From: Biomphalaria glabrata
Taxonomy: Eukaryota; Mollusca; Gastropoda; Planorbidae
Direction of reading: 5' to 3'
DNA length: 64,000 nt
NCBI RefSeq assembly: GCF_947242115.1
Contig: NC_074713.1
Span: 11,910,001 to 11,974,000, forward strand
Part shown: positions 12,187 to 24,425 of the stretch, piece by piece
Numbering within the stretch: position 1 is the stretch's first letter
Layout: every line of letters begins with the position of its first letter
The notes under the pieces: generated by a model
Seen by the model: only the letters and a program-made list of their open reading frames with translations
The model's database searches: none
What the model was told of the DNA's origin: nothing
Position numbers and translations under genes: made by a program

Positions 12187-15100
12187 TCAACTTTGGCATT
12201 TGCTGGAACTGAGAGAACTTAATTTGTTGGGAAGTTCATTTCTCCAGAACCTTCTGGTATCTCTGAACAAATGTTGCATCACAGCAGGGTGACTGTTGAA
12301 ATCTAAATAGTAGCCATCATCTGGTCTGTATGGAGGCCATCTCTTGGTGTTCACTTGGCTAAAAAAAAAAGGAAATTTTTGTTATGTAAGGCTTAATGGC
12401 TCGATCTTTAAAATAATTCTAACAGTCTATATCCACTAGTATTGATGTAATTTCCACTATAACTAGCTTGCTGATTAGAGATAGCGTAGTAGGCCTATAA
12501 GACTGTGAACCTTTTATATAATTTTATTTATCATAATCGCCTTTGAACATATAGGCTACTAAAGTGATATTTTAAATATACTAAAATACTAATAAGCCTA
12601 TATCTAGGAAATAAGGTTTCATACAAGAAGAAAATGAGAAACGACTTTTAATTGAATTGTGTACTGTGTCTTGTAAAGCTCAACTACATACACATAACGA
12701 GATCTACATTTCCAGAAAAAAAAACTAAGATGGACAAATGAGTTTGGATGAATAGTGTACAATATTTGACGAAAATATGGCTTCACGATAGACTAAAGCA
12801 TGGCCGGCCACTGCCGCCAAGTTGTATGGTTTTATAAGAAGCACTGTAACAAAAACGCCACATAAACTAAAATCTATATTCAGGCCTAATTTTAACATAA
12901 ACTATAGTAGGCCTACTGCTTTCACACAAGCTCAACTCCTTTATAGACAAAGGCCGATAAAGATAAAGGCATATTTCTTATTTCATATGCTAGGACAAAT
13001 TTGTACAAATGCTATATTCTTTCCTAGTGCTATTTGTAAATAAATGTAAAAAGGCTACCTTTATCAGACTTGTCGATTGTGGGCGGATGATGCGTTGCTT
13101 TGGCTTACAATTAACGAGAGTGTCCTGTGACCAAACGCCTTTACTTTAACCATCTAATGTCAGGTACCCTTTAGAGCTTGGTGGTTCAGAAGCAAAATAC
13201 TTAACTTCTCAGCCCCCCCCCCCCCAAACAAAAATTAACTAAAATAAAATAATACAAACATTAACGTATACAATTCTATTTACCCTCTTAGGAAGTCCGC
13301 CACAATAGAAGAGTAAATCTTTTTCAATTCGTCGTCTGCCTCGGTGAACTGGTTGACAGTCCCTGTGTTATACAGAGCGAGCAGGGACTGCAGTGGCGCG
13401 TCAAACCAGTACACAACATCAAGCACGTGCATCATGCCCCTCTCTGACCCCTTTAGGTAGCTGGGGTAATAGTTAAAATATAGGAACCAAACCCGAGTGC
13501 GTGGGTTTTGCGATGCAGCATCTAGAATATCAAACGCTGGAACAATAAAGTTGACATCTGTCAGTATCTGAAGATCACTGTTCTGCCCAATAAATCTGTC
13601 TTCATACCAGCTGGACACTAAATCCACTAATTTCAGAGATGGATCCTCCATTTCAAAACGATCAGCTACCGAGGTACCCATTGTCATCTTTTTCAAAGAA
13701 GCGTCTTTGTCTTCCTTTGTGCCATTATTATTGCTGTAAATTACATTTTTGACAAGAAAATACTTTTGAGCAATTACTATTTTTTCATTATTATTAAGAG
13801 CAACGAAATACTCTCTGTCGTAAAACCCGACGTCTTGTAAGTAGTCCTGATCATTAATAAGCTTTAGTGGTGGCTTGGGTATAAGATCTCCATCCACGCA
13901 AGGAGCTACTGTTGTTCTGAAAAGATCGAAGGAAGGAGTTAAGCTAGAAGCAGGTTTACTTCGCAAACATTCAATAATATCTATGGAAGACCAGCTTTTT
14001 TCATAACAGTTTAGCCTCTTGGCTATGTTGATAGCATCGGAGTTGGCATCTCTGTAATTGGCAAATGAGGATGTGGCAAAACCACTGTGAGAGTATACTT
14101 TTGAAAAAAGACCTTTGGTTACGGGACTTATTGACAGAATTGACACAGAGGCACCCCCAGCAGATTCTCCAGCAATAGTGATATCATTGGGGTCCCCACC
14201 GAATGCTGCTATGTTACGTTTGACCCATTTAATGGCTAGAATCTGGTCCCAAAGACCGTAATTTCCAGGACTTGCATCGTCTTCTGTGCTGAGAAATCCG
14301 AAATTTCCAAGCCTGTAGTTAACAGTGACTACAATGATATTCTCAGATGCAACAAGACTTCCAGGGTTGTAAGCAAAGGCAGATCCAAGAAAAAAGCCAC
14401 CACCGTGGATCCACACAAGAACTTTTTTGGATTTCTCTGAAAGATCTTTTGTAAACACATTTAAGAAAAGACAGTCTTCAGACATTGTTTCAGTTGGCGA
14501 TAAGTAACTACTATCTTGTATGCATGCGGCACCGAATTTAGTTGCGTCAATTACATTGTCTGTGAACAAATAATGATCATTACTATTATATAAAAAAAGG
14601 ATGAAGTTTTATAAATTTTTAAGAGGTTCTTTACTACAACAGAAGAAATGACTAGAATTTAAATTTGGTCAAGGTCGTAAATTATTTAAAACTGATAATC
14701 CTCAAAACAACCAAAAAATTTATTTACAAAGTAGGAAAAATAATTTTGACTTTTTTTATAATGTATTATATAGTAACGCAAGATATGTATTTAACTAGCA
14801 GATACCCGTGCTTCGCTACGGCTGAAAGTGTTGGCAAATTCTTCTTCTTCGTTCTCATTTTATAGCGTTGAGATGACTAGACCAAAATATGAGATGAACT
14901 GCGCAGGTTTCAGTGGGTGTCAGTGTCAGGGAGCTCTCCATATAGTTTTCTTTCTATTGGGGTGTTTTGGGGCCAGTGTCTTGTACGGGCCTATCGGTAA
15001 AGAGAGCAGTTTTGGAGGACATGGTCAGCATTCTCTGGTGACACTCCACATGGGTGTTGGCAATGCTTTTTGTTGTTGTGTTTTTTTTTACAGGTAATTT

Positions 15101-17294
15101 TTTTTTTACAATCCTTTAACAGTAGGTCCGCATTTCAACGCCCCCCCCCCCACCACAACCATTCACGTTTATGACCCTCAAAATTTTAAAGTCTGCACCT
15201 TTTTCTTTCTGTCATCATTCAATCAAACGGCCCATTATAGACTCTTCGCACTCAAATCTTTGACCCATCAATTGCAGTGCAAAAAAAATGCATTCTCGGA
15301 CTCCGAACAATAGGCCCATAACACCCTAAGCCCGGCAGTACACATGATTTAATTTTCTAATATTCAATGAAACACACCTTCCCCCCCCCCCCCACCACAC
15401 ACTTTTTCTCTTGAATTCGTCAGTGGAACGGCTCGCATTATAACGTCCCCCAATAAATTAATTTACATCTTCTTTAAAAAAAAAAGTTGCATTTTCCGAA
15501 GGCATTCACTTAATGCCCCCCCCCCCCAAGCAGACCTCCACACTACATTTATTTTGACCCGAGAACTTCCCTTTTCCTCTTCAAATCGGACGAAAGTATA
15601 ATCTTGTACTTTTTGATATGTTGGTTTAATAAAAACAAATTGTGATGAAACTGCGAATAAAAAATCGAGCTTGAGAAATGATGAAGTAAATTTATAATAA
15701 GAAATAACAGTAAAAGGCATGCAGAGAGTTTCTATAAGTTTTAATAATGGTAGTGTAAACGCTAGATGCTGTCGATCCAGATAACTAAAAGCGAGACAAA
15801 TGTGAAACTCTCTTTTAGGCAAAAAGGTAAAAATATAAAGAAGAACTCTTTGTAATGAGAGATAGGTTTTAGGCATTAAAAAAAAACTTGTCGATGTTGG
15901 CGAAGCAAATATATTTTATTTTTAGTTAAGGATTTGGGTTATAGTTAGGATTTCTGGTAGTGTTAAGGCTAAGTTCTATGGTAATATCTTAATAATCGTT
16001 ACTAATATTTGTAGGTCTGTGCCATGTTTCGGTTACTTTAAATTTAAAGGTAATCACGCGTTCGGAGTTGACTACACCTTTAATTTATATAGCCTAATTG
16101 ATAAAACTGCAGTAACATCAAATGACTTACAGAATTTGCTTGAATGCGTTATAACAAGTGAGGAAAGACTTTTGTGTGTGTGTGTTAATTTTGCTTCGTT
16201 TCACAATTTGCTAATTAATTGCAGAAGCGTTACGCACACCAGTTAAGAGTTTCACTGACACCTGCCATGCGCACACCTGGAAACAGTTTCACTGACACCC
16301 ACTGAAACCAGCCAGGTGCACGCACGGAAACACTGACACGGACCCTCGAAAACAGCTTCACTGACATCTGGTGCACACCTGGAAACTGCTTCACTGACAT
16401 CTGCCAGGTGCACACCTGGAAACTGCTTCACTGACAGCTGCCAGGTGCACACCTGGAAACTGCTTCACTGCCATCTGCCAGGTGCACACCTGGAAACTGC
16501 TTCACTACCATCTGCCAGGTGCACACCTGGAAACTGCTTCACTGACACCTGCCAGGTGCACACCTGGAAACTGCTTCACTGACACCTGCCAGGTGCACAC
16601 CTAGAAACTGCTTCACTGACACCTGCCAGGTGCACACCTGGAAACTGCTTCACTGACACCTGCCAGGTGCACACCTGGAAACTGCTTCACTGACACCAAC
16701 AAGGCGCACACCTCAAAAAAAAAAAATCGTTAGCTACTAAACAATAAAGAATTGCTTGAAAAATGCAGGCAGTCAGTGTTCATTAGTGACGTCATGTAAC
16801 GAGTTGTTGTTTTTCCCCTGCAGATTATGAAGTATGTGCTAGTATTTCTTAGATTAAAGTGATTAAAGATTTCTAATCATAGAGCTCATTCACAAATTAA
16901 CAGCAAGTAGTCCCTATAAGTACTCATGCTTCCTTGTAAACCCTATAGTCTTAATGTGAAAGTTACGCCACTCAATATTTTACGTTCAATGGTGATTTAA
17001 ATGAATGTTAAGTATGTTTGAACTTAGGGTAAAATAAAACATTATCTTAAATTTTGCTTTTTACTCAAACCCACTTGAGTATGGAAGAGGTTCTGGCTTT
17101 GCAAAACGTAATTTTCCGACTGGAGGTTTAGCGTAAGGGATGCCACGGAAAGACCAATAGGATTGGTTATTGGCAGCTAGCTGGCGGAGTCCTCGAACAG
17201 GTCCAAGTCGTGTTCTTACTATTGTTGTTCTGGCTGGTGCCGCCCATGAAACTTGGAGCAGCAACAGACAAATGACGAGTTGTAGAATGAGCAT
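12187..17294 (-). CDS. CES-A: secreted carboxylesterase/cholinesterase-family protein
   Basis: Coding exons on the minus strand are 17294-17075, 14559-13284 and 12358-12187. Phases join cleanly to give 556 codons with TGA. The start Met at 17294 follows acceptor TTTTCTTACAG (exon edge 17306) and begins a signal peptide (MLILQLVICLLLL...) cut near WAAPA. The alpha/beta-hydrolase marks are all present: SEDCLFLNVFTK, oxyanion hole HGGGF, nucleophile elbow GESAGGAS, probable acid Glu in ALNNNE and His in GMMHVLDVVYW. Length and motifs fit type-B carboxylesterases, which hydrolyse carboxylic esters, and the product should be secreted and active. The donor after exon 17294-17075 (AA|GTGGGT) is weaker than in CES-B and CES-C. 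Substrate cannot be told. CES-A is the most diverged of the three tandem paralogues. Confidence 0.93.
12945..13045 (+). mobile_element. Short LINE family L fragment
   Basis: CATATGCTAGGACAAATTTG followed by TTCTTTCCTAGTGCTATT matches the [15 protein letters not shown]-coding part of the element at 5440-6072. It lies in the last CES-A intron. Confidence 0.6.
13100..13212 (-). repeat. SINE family A, internally deleted copy
   Basis: On the plus strand it shows GAGAGTGTCCTGTGACC, ACGCCTTTACTTTAACC, AATGTCAGGTACCC and GGTTCAGAAGC, the reverse complement of SINE A with part of the body missing. It ends at a C13 run (13213-13225). It lies in the CES-A intron. Confidence 0.6.
14560..17074. other. 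CES-A first intron: mixed repeats and poly-C tracts
   Basis: Near 14788 is AACTAGCAGATACCCGTGCT, running on into CGCTACGG, a terminus type common in invertebrate dispersed repeats. C runs of 11, 13 and 12 lie at 15141, 15381 and 15516, each followed by similar CACCACA- or AAGCAGA-type sequence. The 37-bp minisatellite is at 16250-16712. No exon is visible in the remainder. Confidence 0.5.
16250..16712. repeat. 37-bp minisatellite with a hairpin in each unit
   Basis: About twelve units are built on CACCTGCCAGGTGCACACCT + GGAAACTGCTTCACTGA. The left end is diverged and the centre nearly uniform. Each unit holds CCAGGTG-CA-CACCTGG, a 7-bp inverted repeat with a 2-base spacer. It lies in the CES-A first intron. 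Confidence 0.9.
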
Positions 17295-17633
17295 TTCAGT
17301 TGCAGACTGTAAGAAAACAAAAAAAAACTGTTGAATTGTGTTGAAACTTAAAAGCATAATGATGAATTTATTGATGTTTTTAGTAGGCTAATAGAAAACA
17401 AAATCTTGACATTTTTTTAAGTTTAAATATCTATAGCTTCGATGTATTTTATGTATTTCCTGTGTCTTTTTAATATTCACTTATGTCAGTAGCTTTTCAA
17501 GTATCCAGGTGGTGTGTCTTAAATTACTTGAAATTCTAAACGAATTGTTTCGTAGGATGAGTCTTTTCAGAACAACTTTTCTTTTTTTGGTTTCAAAACA
17601 AGAAATATCATAAAATTTGGAAAACTTACGATT

Positions 17634-17806
17634 GGACCTCATTCACCAATCGTAAACAAACAACAGTTAGCCACGTGGTTCTCTATCTCTTCTATACAAA
17701 TTACGTAATACTCACAGGCTGTCAAGTGACAGTTTTTTTTTTCATTGTTTTATCAATATTATCACGTGGCTAAATGTTATTTGTTTAAGATTGGTGAATG
17801 AGGTCC
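17634..17806. mobile_element. MITE M1, copy 1, with CACGTG motifs
   Basis: The inverted ends GGACCTCATTCACCAATC ... GATTGGTGAATGAGGTCC pair almost completely over about 24 bp. The interior is 173 bp overall and carries CCACGTGG and CACGTGG. No target duplication is clear. A diverged relative is at 42722-42891. No coding capacity. Confidence 0.75.
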
Positions 17807-18531
17807 ATCGATACAAGTGTAAGACTTGCATAAATCATCAACATTCACCGACTATTTCATGCCTAAATATTTCTGATAGATTAATTATTTACTAAACAAA
17901 ATAATAAAACAATAAACCATAACTTACAAATATAAAAAAAACATAACCATATAAAATTCACAGAAAGTTATATAGGCACATATCTTTATTGATATTAGTG
18001 CCCATTATTCATAGAAAGGGTTACCTGAATCAGCCAGTAAAACAAACGAGTTAATAGAGTTGATGGTTCCTAACTAACATATATGAGGGTTACACCAATG
18101 ACTCGACGTAAGACATAATAATCTTTTTTTTTGGAATGGACATTGTAAATTATAAGATAAGATACTTGTATTTGATCCAAACTATGGACATTTGGTTTGA
18201 CTACAAGTGTCCATCTTAGCATTACTACTATAATCGAGGAGCCTTAAATGCCTTCGACAGAACACCCAGCCATACAAACGTTTGATTACAGACAGAACTT
18301 TATAGTATTTTTTGTTATAGTATTACTAGTATAACAAAAAAGCGACATAAATACAAATACAAACGACCTACTTAAACACGCACACACACACAGCGCTTGA
18401 TGAATTGGGCTCTGATGTATTTTGTTCCTTTGTTGTTGTTTTTAGGTGCCTTTGCCAGGATTTATTGAATATTTTACATAAATAGAAGACAGCTGTCTCC
18501 CATGTAGTTCCAATAGTTTAAACCTTCATGT

Positions 18532-18806
18532 ATAAGATATTACTTTAACTCATTTATTTGAATCTGAGTAGTAAAACATTTGGCTTCCAAATAAGATATT
18601 GCTTTAACTCATTTATTTGAATCCGAGTAGTATAACATTTGGCTTCCAAACCAAAGGATCCCGGGTTCAAATCCCACCGTAGACGGAATTTGATGGGCAC
18701 CTAACTTTATTTGGGGAAAAGTAATGGCGGTTGTTCATTGGACATGCCCACATGCCACCCTCCCTAACCGTGAGCCACAGAAACTGATCTGAAATGGGAA
18801 CTTAAC
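18532..18806 (+). repeat. SINE family A with tandemly duplicated head
   Basis: A 59-bp unit (ATAAGATATTACTTTAACTC ... TTTGGCTTCCAA) is repeated at 18532-18590 and 18591-18649. The second copy runs into the SINE body (CCCGGGTTCAAATCCC, TTTGGGGAAAAGTAATGG, AACTGATCTGAAATGGGAAC). The duplication includes part of the A-box region. Confidence 0.75.
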
Positions 18807-20548
18807 AAGATAAGATTAACAAACACTTATATGAGTATTTATTACATAATTGTTACCACTTACAGTATTCCTTGTGAATAAAGAATGTGACAACACAATA
18901 TCTGATATTAAACTGCTTCCAGATACATTGAATAAATGCCTGCCACTAGACACAGTGCTTTACTAACTATATTACCTCCCGTTAAAAAGTATCTTATTCT
19001 AAGGTCTATATTTTTTACAGTTGCCAAGCAATGTTTGCTAAAATGCGTTCCATTTATCTAGCATAACTTTGAGTGTGAAAAGTTCAGCTAGTCTATGTAC
19101 ACATCATGCTGGCCAATACTGCTAGTCATACAGAACACAGTAGGCCTACAGATGTCAACATAAAACCTACCATATACAGCATGCAAGTTCTAGTACTATA
19201 CAAGTCCAGGCATTCAATCTAAGCAATCAGTAAACAGAGTTGATTAGTGGAACGGTCTATTTTTTTTTCTCCTTTTGATATGTTTGTAGAGGTAGGGTGG
19301 AGTTGAACAAGTCAATGGAGTTACAAACTAAGTTCCAGGACGGAGGAGAAACCAAGTTTCGTCACACACCAGTGACGATCAGTCTGTATTGAAAAGGAGA
19401 CCAAAAATCTAGATTACATAATTTATTTATTTTGTTTGCAGTGTCTGTAATCATGTTTCACTTTGAAGTTTGAACTTTGAAATCCGACCCCCACCCCTCT
19501 TTTTTTAAAAAAATAAACAGTACACAAAAATTTCTATATTGACTGGTAATATCTCACCTGAAGATGTTACTTACAACTAGACAAGTTACATTGTCTTTCA
19601 GATGGTTGGGTACACATTTCGACGTGATCATTGCTAGAGCTTTCACTAGATTCGGAAACACTTCCAAGTTTTTATATGTGTCCAGATGTTCATTCATGAA
19701 GCTTGTTTTTTGAATGAAAAGCTGAGTTACGTTTAATTAATTAAATTCGACTGCAAAGTATCCATGTAGCCTACTAGATCAGGGATTCCCAAAAGGTCTA
19801 TATACACTTTTAAGGGGTCTACGAAATTAAAAAAAAAAAATTGGGGGTCTATGAGTCTGAGATGTCCACGGGGGTCTACGATAAAGGATTTTATATAAGC
19901 AGGACGTGACTTTAATTTTCGCATCCCCTTAATATCATTGTTTCATACACTAATAGGGCCTCTATGATTTGTGCCTTAGTTAATCCTTTCAATATTTATC
20001 CCGCTATTGAAACGAAAATGGTTGTATTTAATTTTAATACTTATTTAAATCGCTTAATTTTATTTAAATGTAACTAATGTTTAACAAAAAGAAAAGTAGA
20101 TTTTACAGCGTTGATTATTTAAAATTGGGATTCATTACTCCCTTGTCAAACAAGCGTTTGTCTAAGTACCTTTTGATGACGATATGAAACTTATTACGCT
20201 GCAGGATCATTTCAGATGAAGCCACCCTGATAAAAAGATAAAGGTTTGAAAAACGTTCGAATACTGTAAGATAAAGTTCAGAATAGACCAAGAAAAATCT
20301 CTCTTCAAACTCAAATGGTTTGTGAACGTCTGACAAGTTCTCTATGCTTAAAGTGAAATATGGAAAACATTATAGGTAAAACATTGATTTTACCTGCCGT
20401 TGTAGTTTTAAAAAACTGTTTTACACAAACCTACATCTGATATTATTAAATGAATTTCTTTAAGCAACAATACAGAAGGACACATCGGTGGTATGATTTA
20501 TAACATTAAAAGCTTCTTATATAATTCTTTGCAAACGACATATACCGT

Positions 20549-20705
20549 TTGGGATCAGCGTCGTCACAGGCTCTGGCATAGTGTAGAGCTTTGTGCTGCT
20601 TGGTTATAGCTGCAAAGCATCAGATATTTGAAATCAGTTTTCCTTCTGCTTAGTGTGTAGCAAGCCAAGGCTAATGAGTCCCTCCTGCCTAGAGCTTAAT
20701 GGTTA
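20549..20705 (+). repeat. Unclassified dispersed repeat U, copy 1
   Basis: It shares GGxATCAGCGxCGTCxCAGGCT, TAGCTGCAAxGCAxCAGA, CCTTCTxCT and CTTAATG-type blocks with 40331-40530. Its other copy is the DNA into which the hAT element at 37267-40241 was inserted. Confidence 0.6.
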
Positions 20706-20779
20706 GGTGCCAGTTACTCACCTTCGCCCTTCTCTTGTTAGTGAAAACAATTCCGCAGACCCTATATTTAAGTTACACG

Positions 20780-21895
20780 TGACACATCACATGGTTAGAA
20801 TCTATTTCTTGACAGATCACATGGTCAGAATCTATTTCTTGACAGATCACATGGTTAGAATCTATTTCTTGACAGATCACATGGTCAGAATCTATTTCTT
20901 GACAGATCACATGGTCAGAATCTATTTCTTGACAGATCACATGGTCAGAATCTATTTCTTGATACATCGCATGGTCAGAATTTATTTCTTGACACATCAC
21001 AAGATCTGAATTTATTTCTTGACACATCGTATGATCGGAATCTATTTCTTGACACATTGCATGGTCAGAATCTATTTCTCTACATATCGCATGGTCAGAA
21101 TCTATTTCTCTACACATCGTATGATCGGAATCTATTTCTTGACATATCGCATGGTCGAAATCTATTTCTTGACATATCGCATGATCAGAATCTATATGAC
21201 ACATCGCATTGTCAGAATCTATTTCTCTACACATCGCATGGTCAGAATCTATTTCTCTACACATCGCATTGTCAGAATCTATTTCTCTACACATCGCATG
21301 GTCAGAATCTATTTCTATACACATCGCATGGTCAGAATCTATTTCTCTACACATCGCATGGTCAGAATCTATTTCTCTACACATCGCATTGTCAGAATCT
21401 ATTTCTCTACACATCGCATGGTCAGAATCTATTTCTATACACATCGCATGGTCAGAATCTATTTCTCTACACATCGCATGGTCAGAATCTATTTCTCTAC
21501 ACATCGCATGGTCAGAATCTATTTCTCTACACATCGCATGGTCAGAATCTATTTCTCTACACATCGCATGGTCAGAATCTATTTCTCTACACATCGCATG
21601 GTCAGAATCTATTTCTCTACACATCGCATGGTCAGAATCTATTTCTTGACATATCGCATTGTCAGAATCTATTTCTCTACACATCGCATGGTCAGAATCT
21701 ATTTCTCTACACATCGCATTGTCAGAATCTATTTCTCTACACATCGCATTGTCAGAATCTATTTCTCTACACATCGCATGGTCAGAATCTATTTCTCTAC
21801 ACATCGCATGGTCAGAATCTATTTCTCTACACATCGCATTGTCAGAATCTATTTTTCTACACATCGCATGGTCAGAATCTATTTCTTGACACAAT
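20780..21895. repeat. 30-bp minisatellite (about 37 units), open in several frames
   Basis: The unit is CACATCGCATGGTCAGAATC + TATTTCTCTA. The left third (20780-20960) carries the variant ending TTGACAGAT, and a middle block has diverged units with one shortened repeat near 21195. The right part (21200-21890) is nearly uniform with a G/T alternation at one site. Because 30 is divisible by 3 and the unit lacks stops, long frames are open on both strands (a ten-residue repeat such as MCREIDSDHA on minus). No promoter, splice signal or outside homology supports coding. Confidence 0.95.
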
Positions 21896-22204
21896 GAAAG
21901 AAAACAACGAGGTTATAGAACGGATGTCTGTGTAATTAAAACTTTCTATAGCGTCATTAAAAAATTATTGCAAAAATCACACAGGCAACCTCTAAATATA
22001 GAGGCGGGTTGTGACACCAAACAATAGACCCATTGGGTGCAGCCTCTGAGTTTGTGTGAAAACACACATTTTCTTTGTAATTTAGAGATTCAACAAGTAT
22101 AGCTCGTTTAACAATTATACTTTCTGAACTAATTTTCATTAATACTAAATAATTCCCTGGTTTTGGTATATCTTATACAAAGACAAACACATAGAGAGTG
22201 GTAT

Positions 22205-22530
22205 AAACTGGAACAGACACAAAATAAAGCAGTCAGATTCATAACAAACAAATTTTCATATTCACATTGATTAGAGTAACACTTTTAGTAAAATCACTAA
22301 ATCTAGAAACACTTTAGTTAGAAGACTTAAAAGTAAAGTAGCAGTTATACATAAAACACTGAACCATAATCTTCAAAAACAAAACCTAATAAAATACTCA
22401 GAAAGAATGGGTTTTTGAGTCAGCCAGGGAAATCAATGACTTGACAGAATTTAAGTCATTGATTAACATGCATGACTAGATTGAACACGCGATGGACGTA
22501 ATCATTTTTTTTTTTTTTAAGTAACGTCTG
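22205..22530 (+). mobile_element. LINE family L 3' end, internally deleted
   Basis: DNA matches the element at 5440-6072 from AACTGGAACA...ACACAAAATAAAGC through TAAAACACTGAACCATAAT to the stop in ATGCATGACTAG and the ACGTAATCATTTTTTTT 3' end. The stretch coding the [17 protein letters not shown] block is missing. Inactive fragment. Confidence 0.75.
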
Positions 22531-22534
22531 TATT

Positions 22535-22600
22535 TCATTAGAAGATAACAGAGACAGCTTTACAATGTTGTTACATCTTCTCCCTAAAATATTTACCAAT
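22535..22600 (+). repeat. LINE-L-associated 3' flank shared with 33245-33312
   Basis: AGATAACAGAGACAG, AATGTTGTTACATCTTCT and CCTAAAATATTTAC occur after a LINE L 3' tail both here and at 33245-33312. This suggests a longer 3' UTR variant or a shared older repeat. Confidence 0.5.
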
Positions 22601-23359
22601 TCGTCGTCGTAGTATAATGATGCTAAAATTTCGACAATAACTTAATATCTTTAGAAAGCCATTTTCAAAATTTATTTTTAAATAAATATTTTTTAAAACA
22701 GACGTCACCATAAATGGCTTACGTATTTTAGCAACCACTGTCTTATTCAACGTTGATTTGTTCAATATCAACCACCAATTATTTACAAGTCACTTTAAAA
22801 GCCACGACTGCTATGCCGAGAGCATATTCAGCCATGCATACTTACCAATAGTGATTCAGCAACTCTTATAGGGGTAAAATATTCCATAAATAAAAAAAAA
22901 TAATGAATTCAATTCTCCGTTTCGACTTTCCACTTTCCTTTTTCAAAATCCCATGTCACCACCCTAACCCCCGCCCCCCAATATCAAATAGAACGTGTTC
23001 AGTAGGGCACAGGTTACCAAATAAAAGAAGTGGCGGCACTTAGCACTTTTTTTATGCCTAGCAAATAGAGTAACGTGAAAAGAGTTTTCTAGACCCATGG
23101 ACCCATCGTGTAAACCTTCCCGATTTACTAGTTCTCAATATGGGATGAAAAGTCACAAGAATGAATGTACAGTGCAAGTATATAGAAGTTTTCCCAAAAT
23201 GATTCGTGAACAGTCAACGTAATGGTTGCAGCAATTTGAGAATAGTGGCTTCTAGTTATACATTTTGACGTTTTGCCTCTATTATTTTAAGTAGACTTTC
23301 AGTGATAGCATGGTCGAAATGTCCGTTAGTTTCTGCAGAAAAGGATGACATCTTTGACA

Positions 23360-23680
23360 TTTTTACAAAGCTTATATCAACTCACTCTGTCTGGTAAAAC
23401 GTTTGTACACGTTATATCTTTGACACTCAATCTCGGATCAAGCTGAAATTGTGCACAATTCTTTTATTGTTCACCTGACAACACAAGAATCAATTTTTAA
23501 AAAAAATTTAACCAATAAGTTAATTAACTTCGAATTCAGGTCGCTCCCTTTTTTTTTTAATGCTTTTAAAAACGATTACGGTGAAATCCACCCAGATCTC
23601 CCTTTCTTCCTCCCCCCACACCATTTTCCCAACTGGTCCAGTCACTTGATAGGATCATAATAATTTTTTTACCAAATTTA
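23360..23680 (-). repeat. Dispersed repeat family D, copy 1
   Basis: On plus it reads AAAGCTTATATCAACTCACT, CTGTCTGGTAAAACG, CAATCTCGGATCAAGCTGAA, AAGAATCAATTTTTAAAA and ACTTGATAGGATCATAATAA. Relatives are at 31430-31520, 32685-33080, 45385-45545, 46535-46730 and 61425-61635. No ORF or clean termini. Confidence 0.65.
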
Positions 23681-23756
23681 GCGCTACCGTGGTTCAGTAA
23701 GTTTAGCTCTAAGTAGAATTAGGAGAAAATGTCTATGCCAACAATATTGTTGTAAC

Positions 23757-23987
23757 TCTGTTCCCGCGCTGATAGACATGGTGCGCACTAGCTCACTGTT
23801 CCCGTGCTGATAGACATGGTGTGCACTAGTACACTGTTCCCGTGCTGATATATATGGTGCGCACTAGCTCACTGTTCCCGTGCTGATATACATGGTGCGC
23901 ACTAGCACACTGTTCCCGTGCTGATATACACGGTGCGCACTAGTACACTGTTCCGTGCTGATAGACATGGTGCGCACTATTACACAG
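23757..23987. repeat. 38-bp minisatellite
   Basis: Six units of ACTGTTCCCGTGCTGATAGA + CATGGTGCGCACTAGCTC, with A/T and CTC/TAC variants. Intergenic. Confidence 0.9.
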
Positions 23988-24227
23988 TTGGAAATACAAG
24001 ACAGGAAATAGAGACATGATGATACCAAGAGAACTTGGCACCCTGTTGTTTTGTGTGTGTTATTTATTTTATTTGTTAAATCACTATCACTGTTATTCTT
24101 CCTTTGTTGAGTGCCTGCCGTAGAATCACGAAAATATATATTGCATCTGTGTATTCTCTGCATCCAATATGTAGATCGTTAATGATAGGTCTACTTTTCA
24201 AATAATACAGTGCTCAATTTTAAAAAA

Positions 24228-24425
24228 GGAGTCGCGGTGGCTGAGTGATAAAGCGCTTGGCGTTCGAATCTCGGCTTTAATGGGTACCAAACATTGGTTG
24301 GGGAAAAGCAAAGGCGGTTGGTCATTGGACATGGCCACATGACACCTTCTTTAACCGTGGAACACAGAAACAGATGACCTTCACATCATCTGCTCCATAG
24401 ATCGCATGGTCTGAAAGGGGAAAAT
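24228..24425 (+). repeat. SINE family A copy
   Basis: Head GGAGTCGCGGTGGCTGAGTG, B box GGCGTTCGAATCTCGG, body TTGGGGAAAAGCAAAGGCGG and tail CATCATCTGCTCCATAGATC with GTCTGAAAGGGG. It lacks part of the central body. Confidence 0.85.

Noticed and set aside
20115-20336. Possible small gene on minus (73 codons)
   Set aside because: No domain, splice context or homologue recognised; the surroundings are repeat-rich.
20773-21897. Long repetitive ORFs on both strands (up to 373 codons)
   Set aside because: They arise because a 30-bp repeat lacks stops. Several frames are open equally, and no gene context exists.
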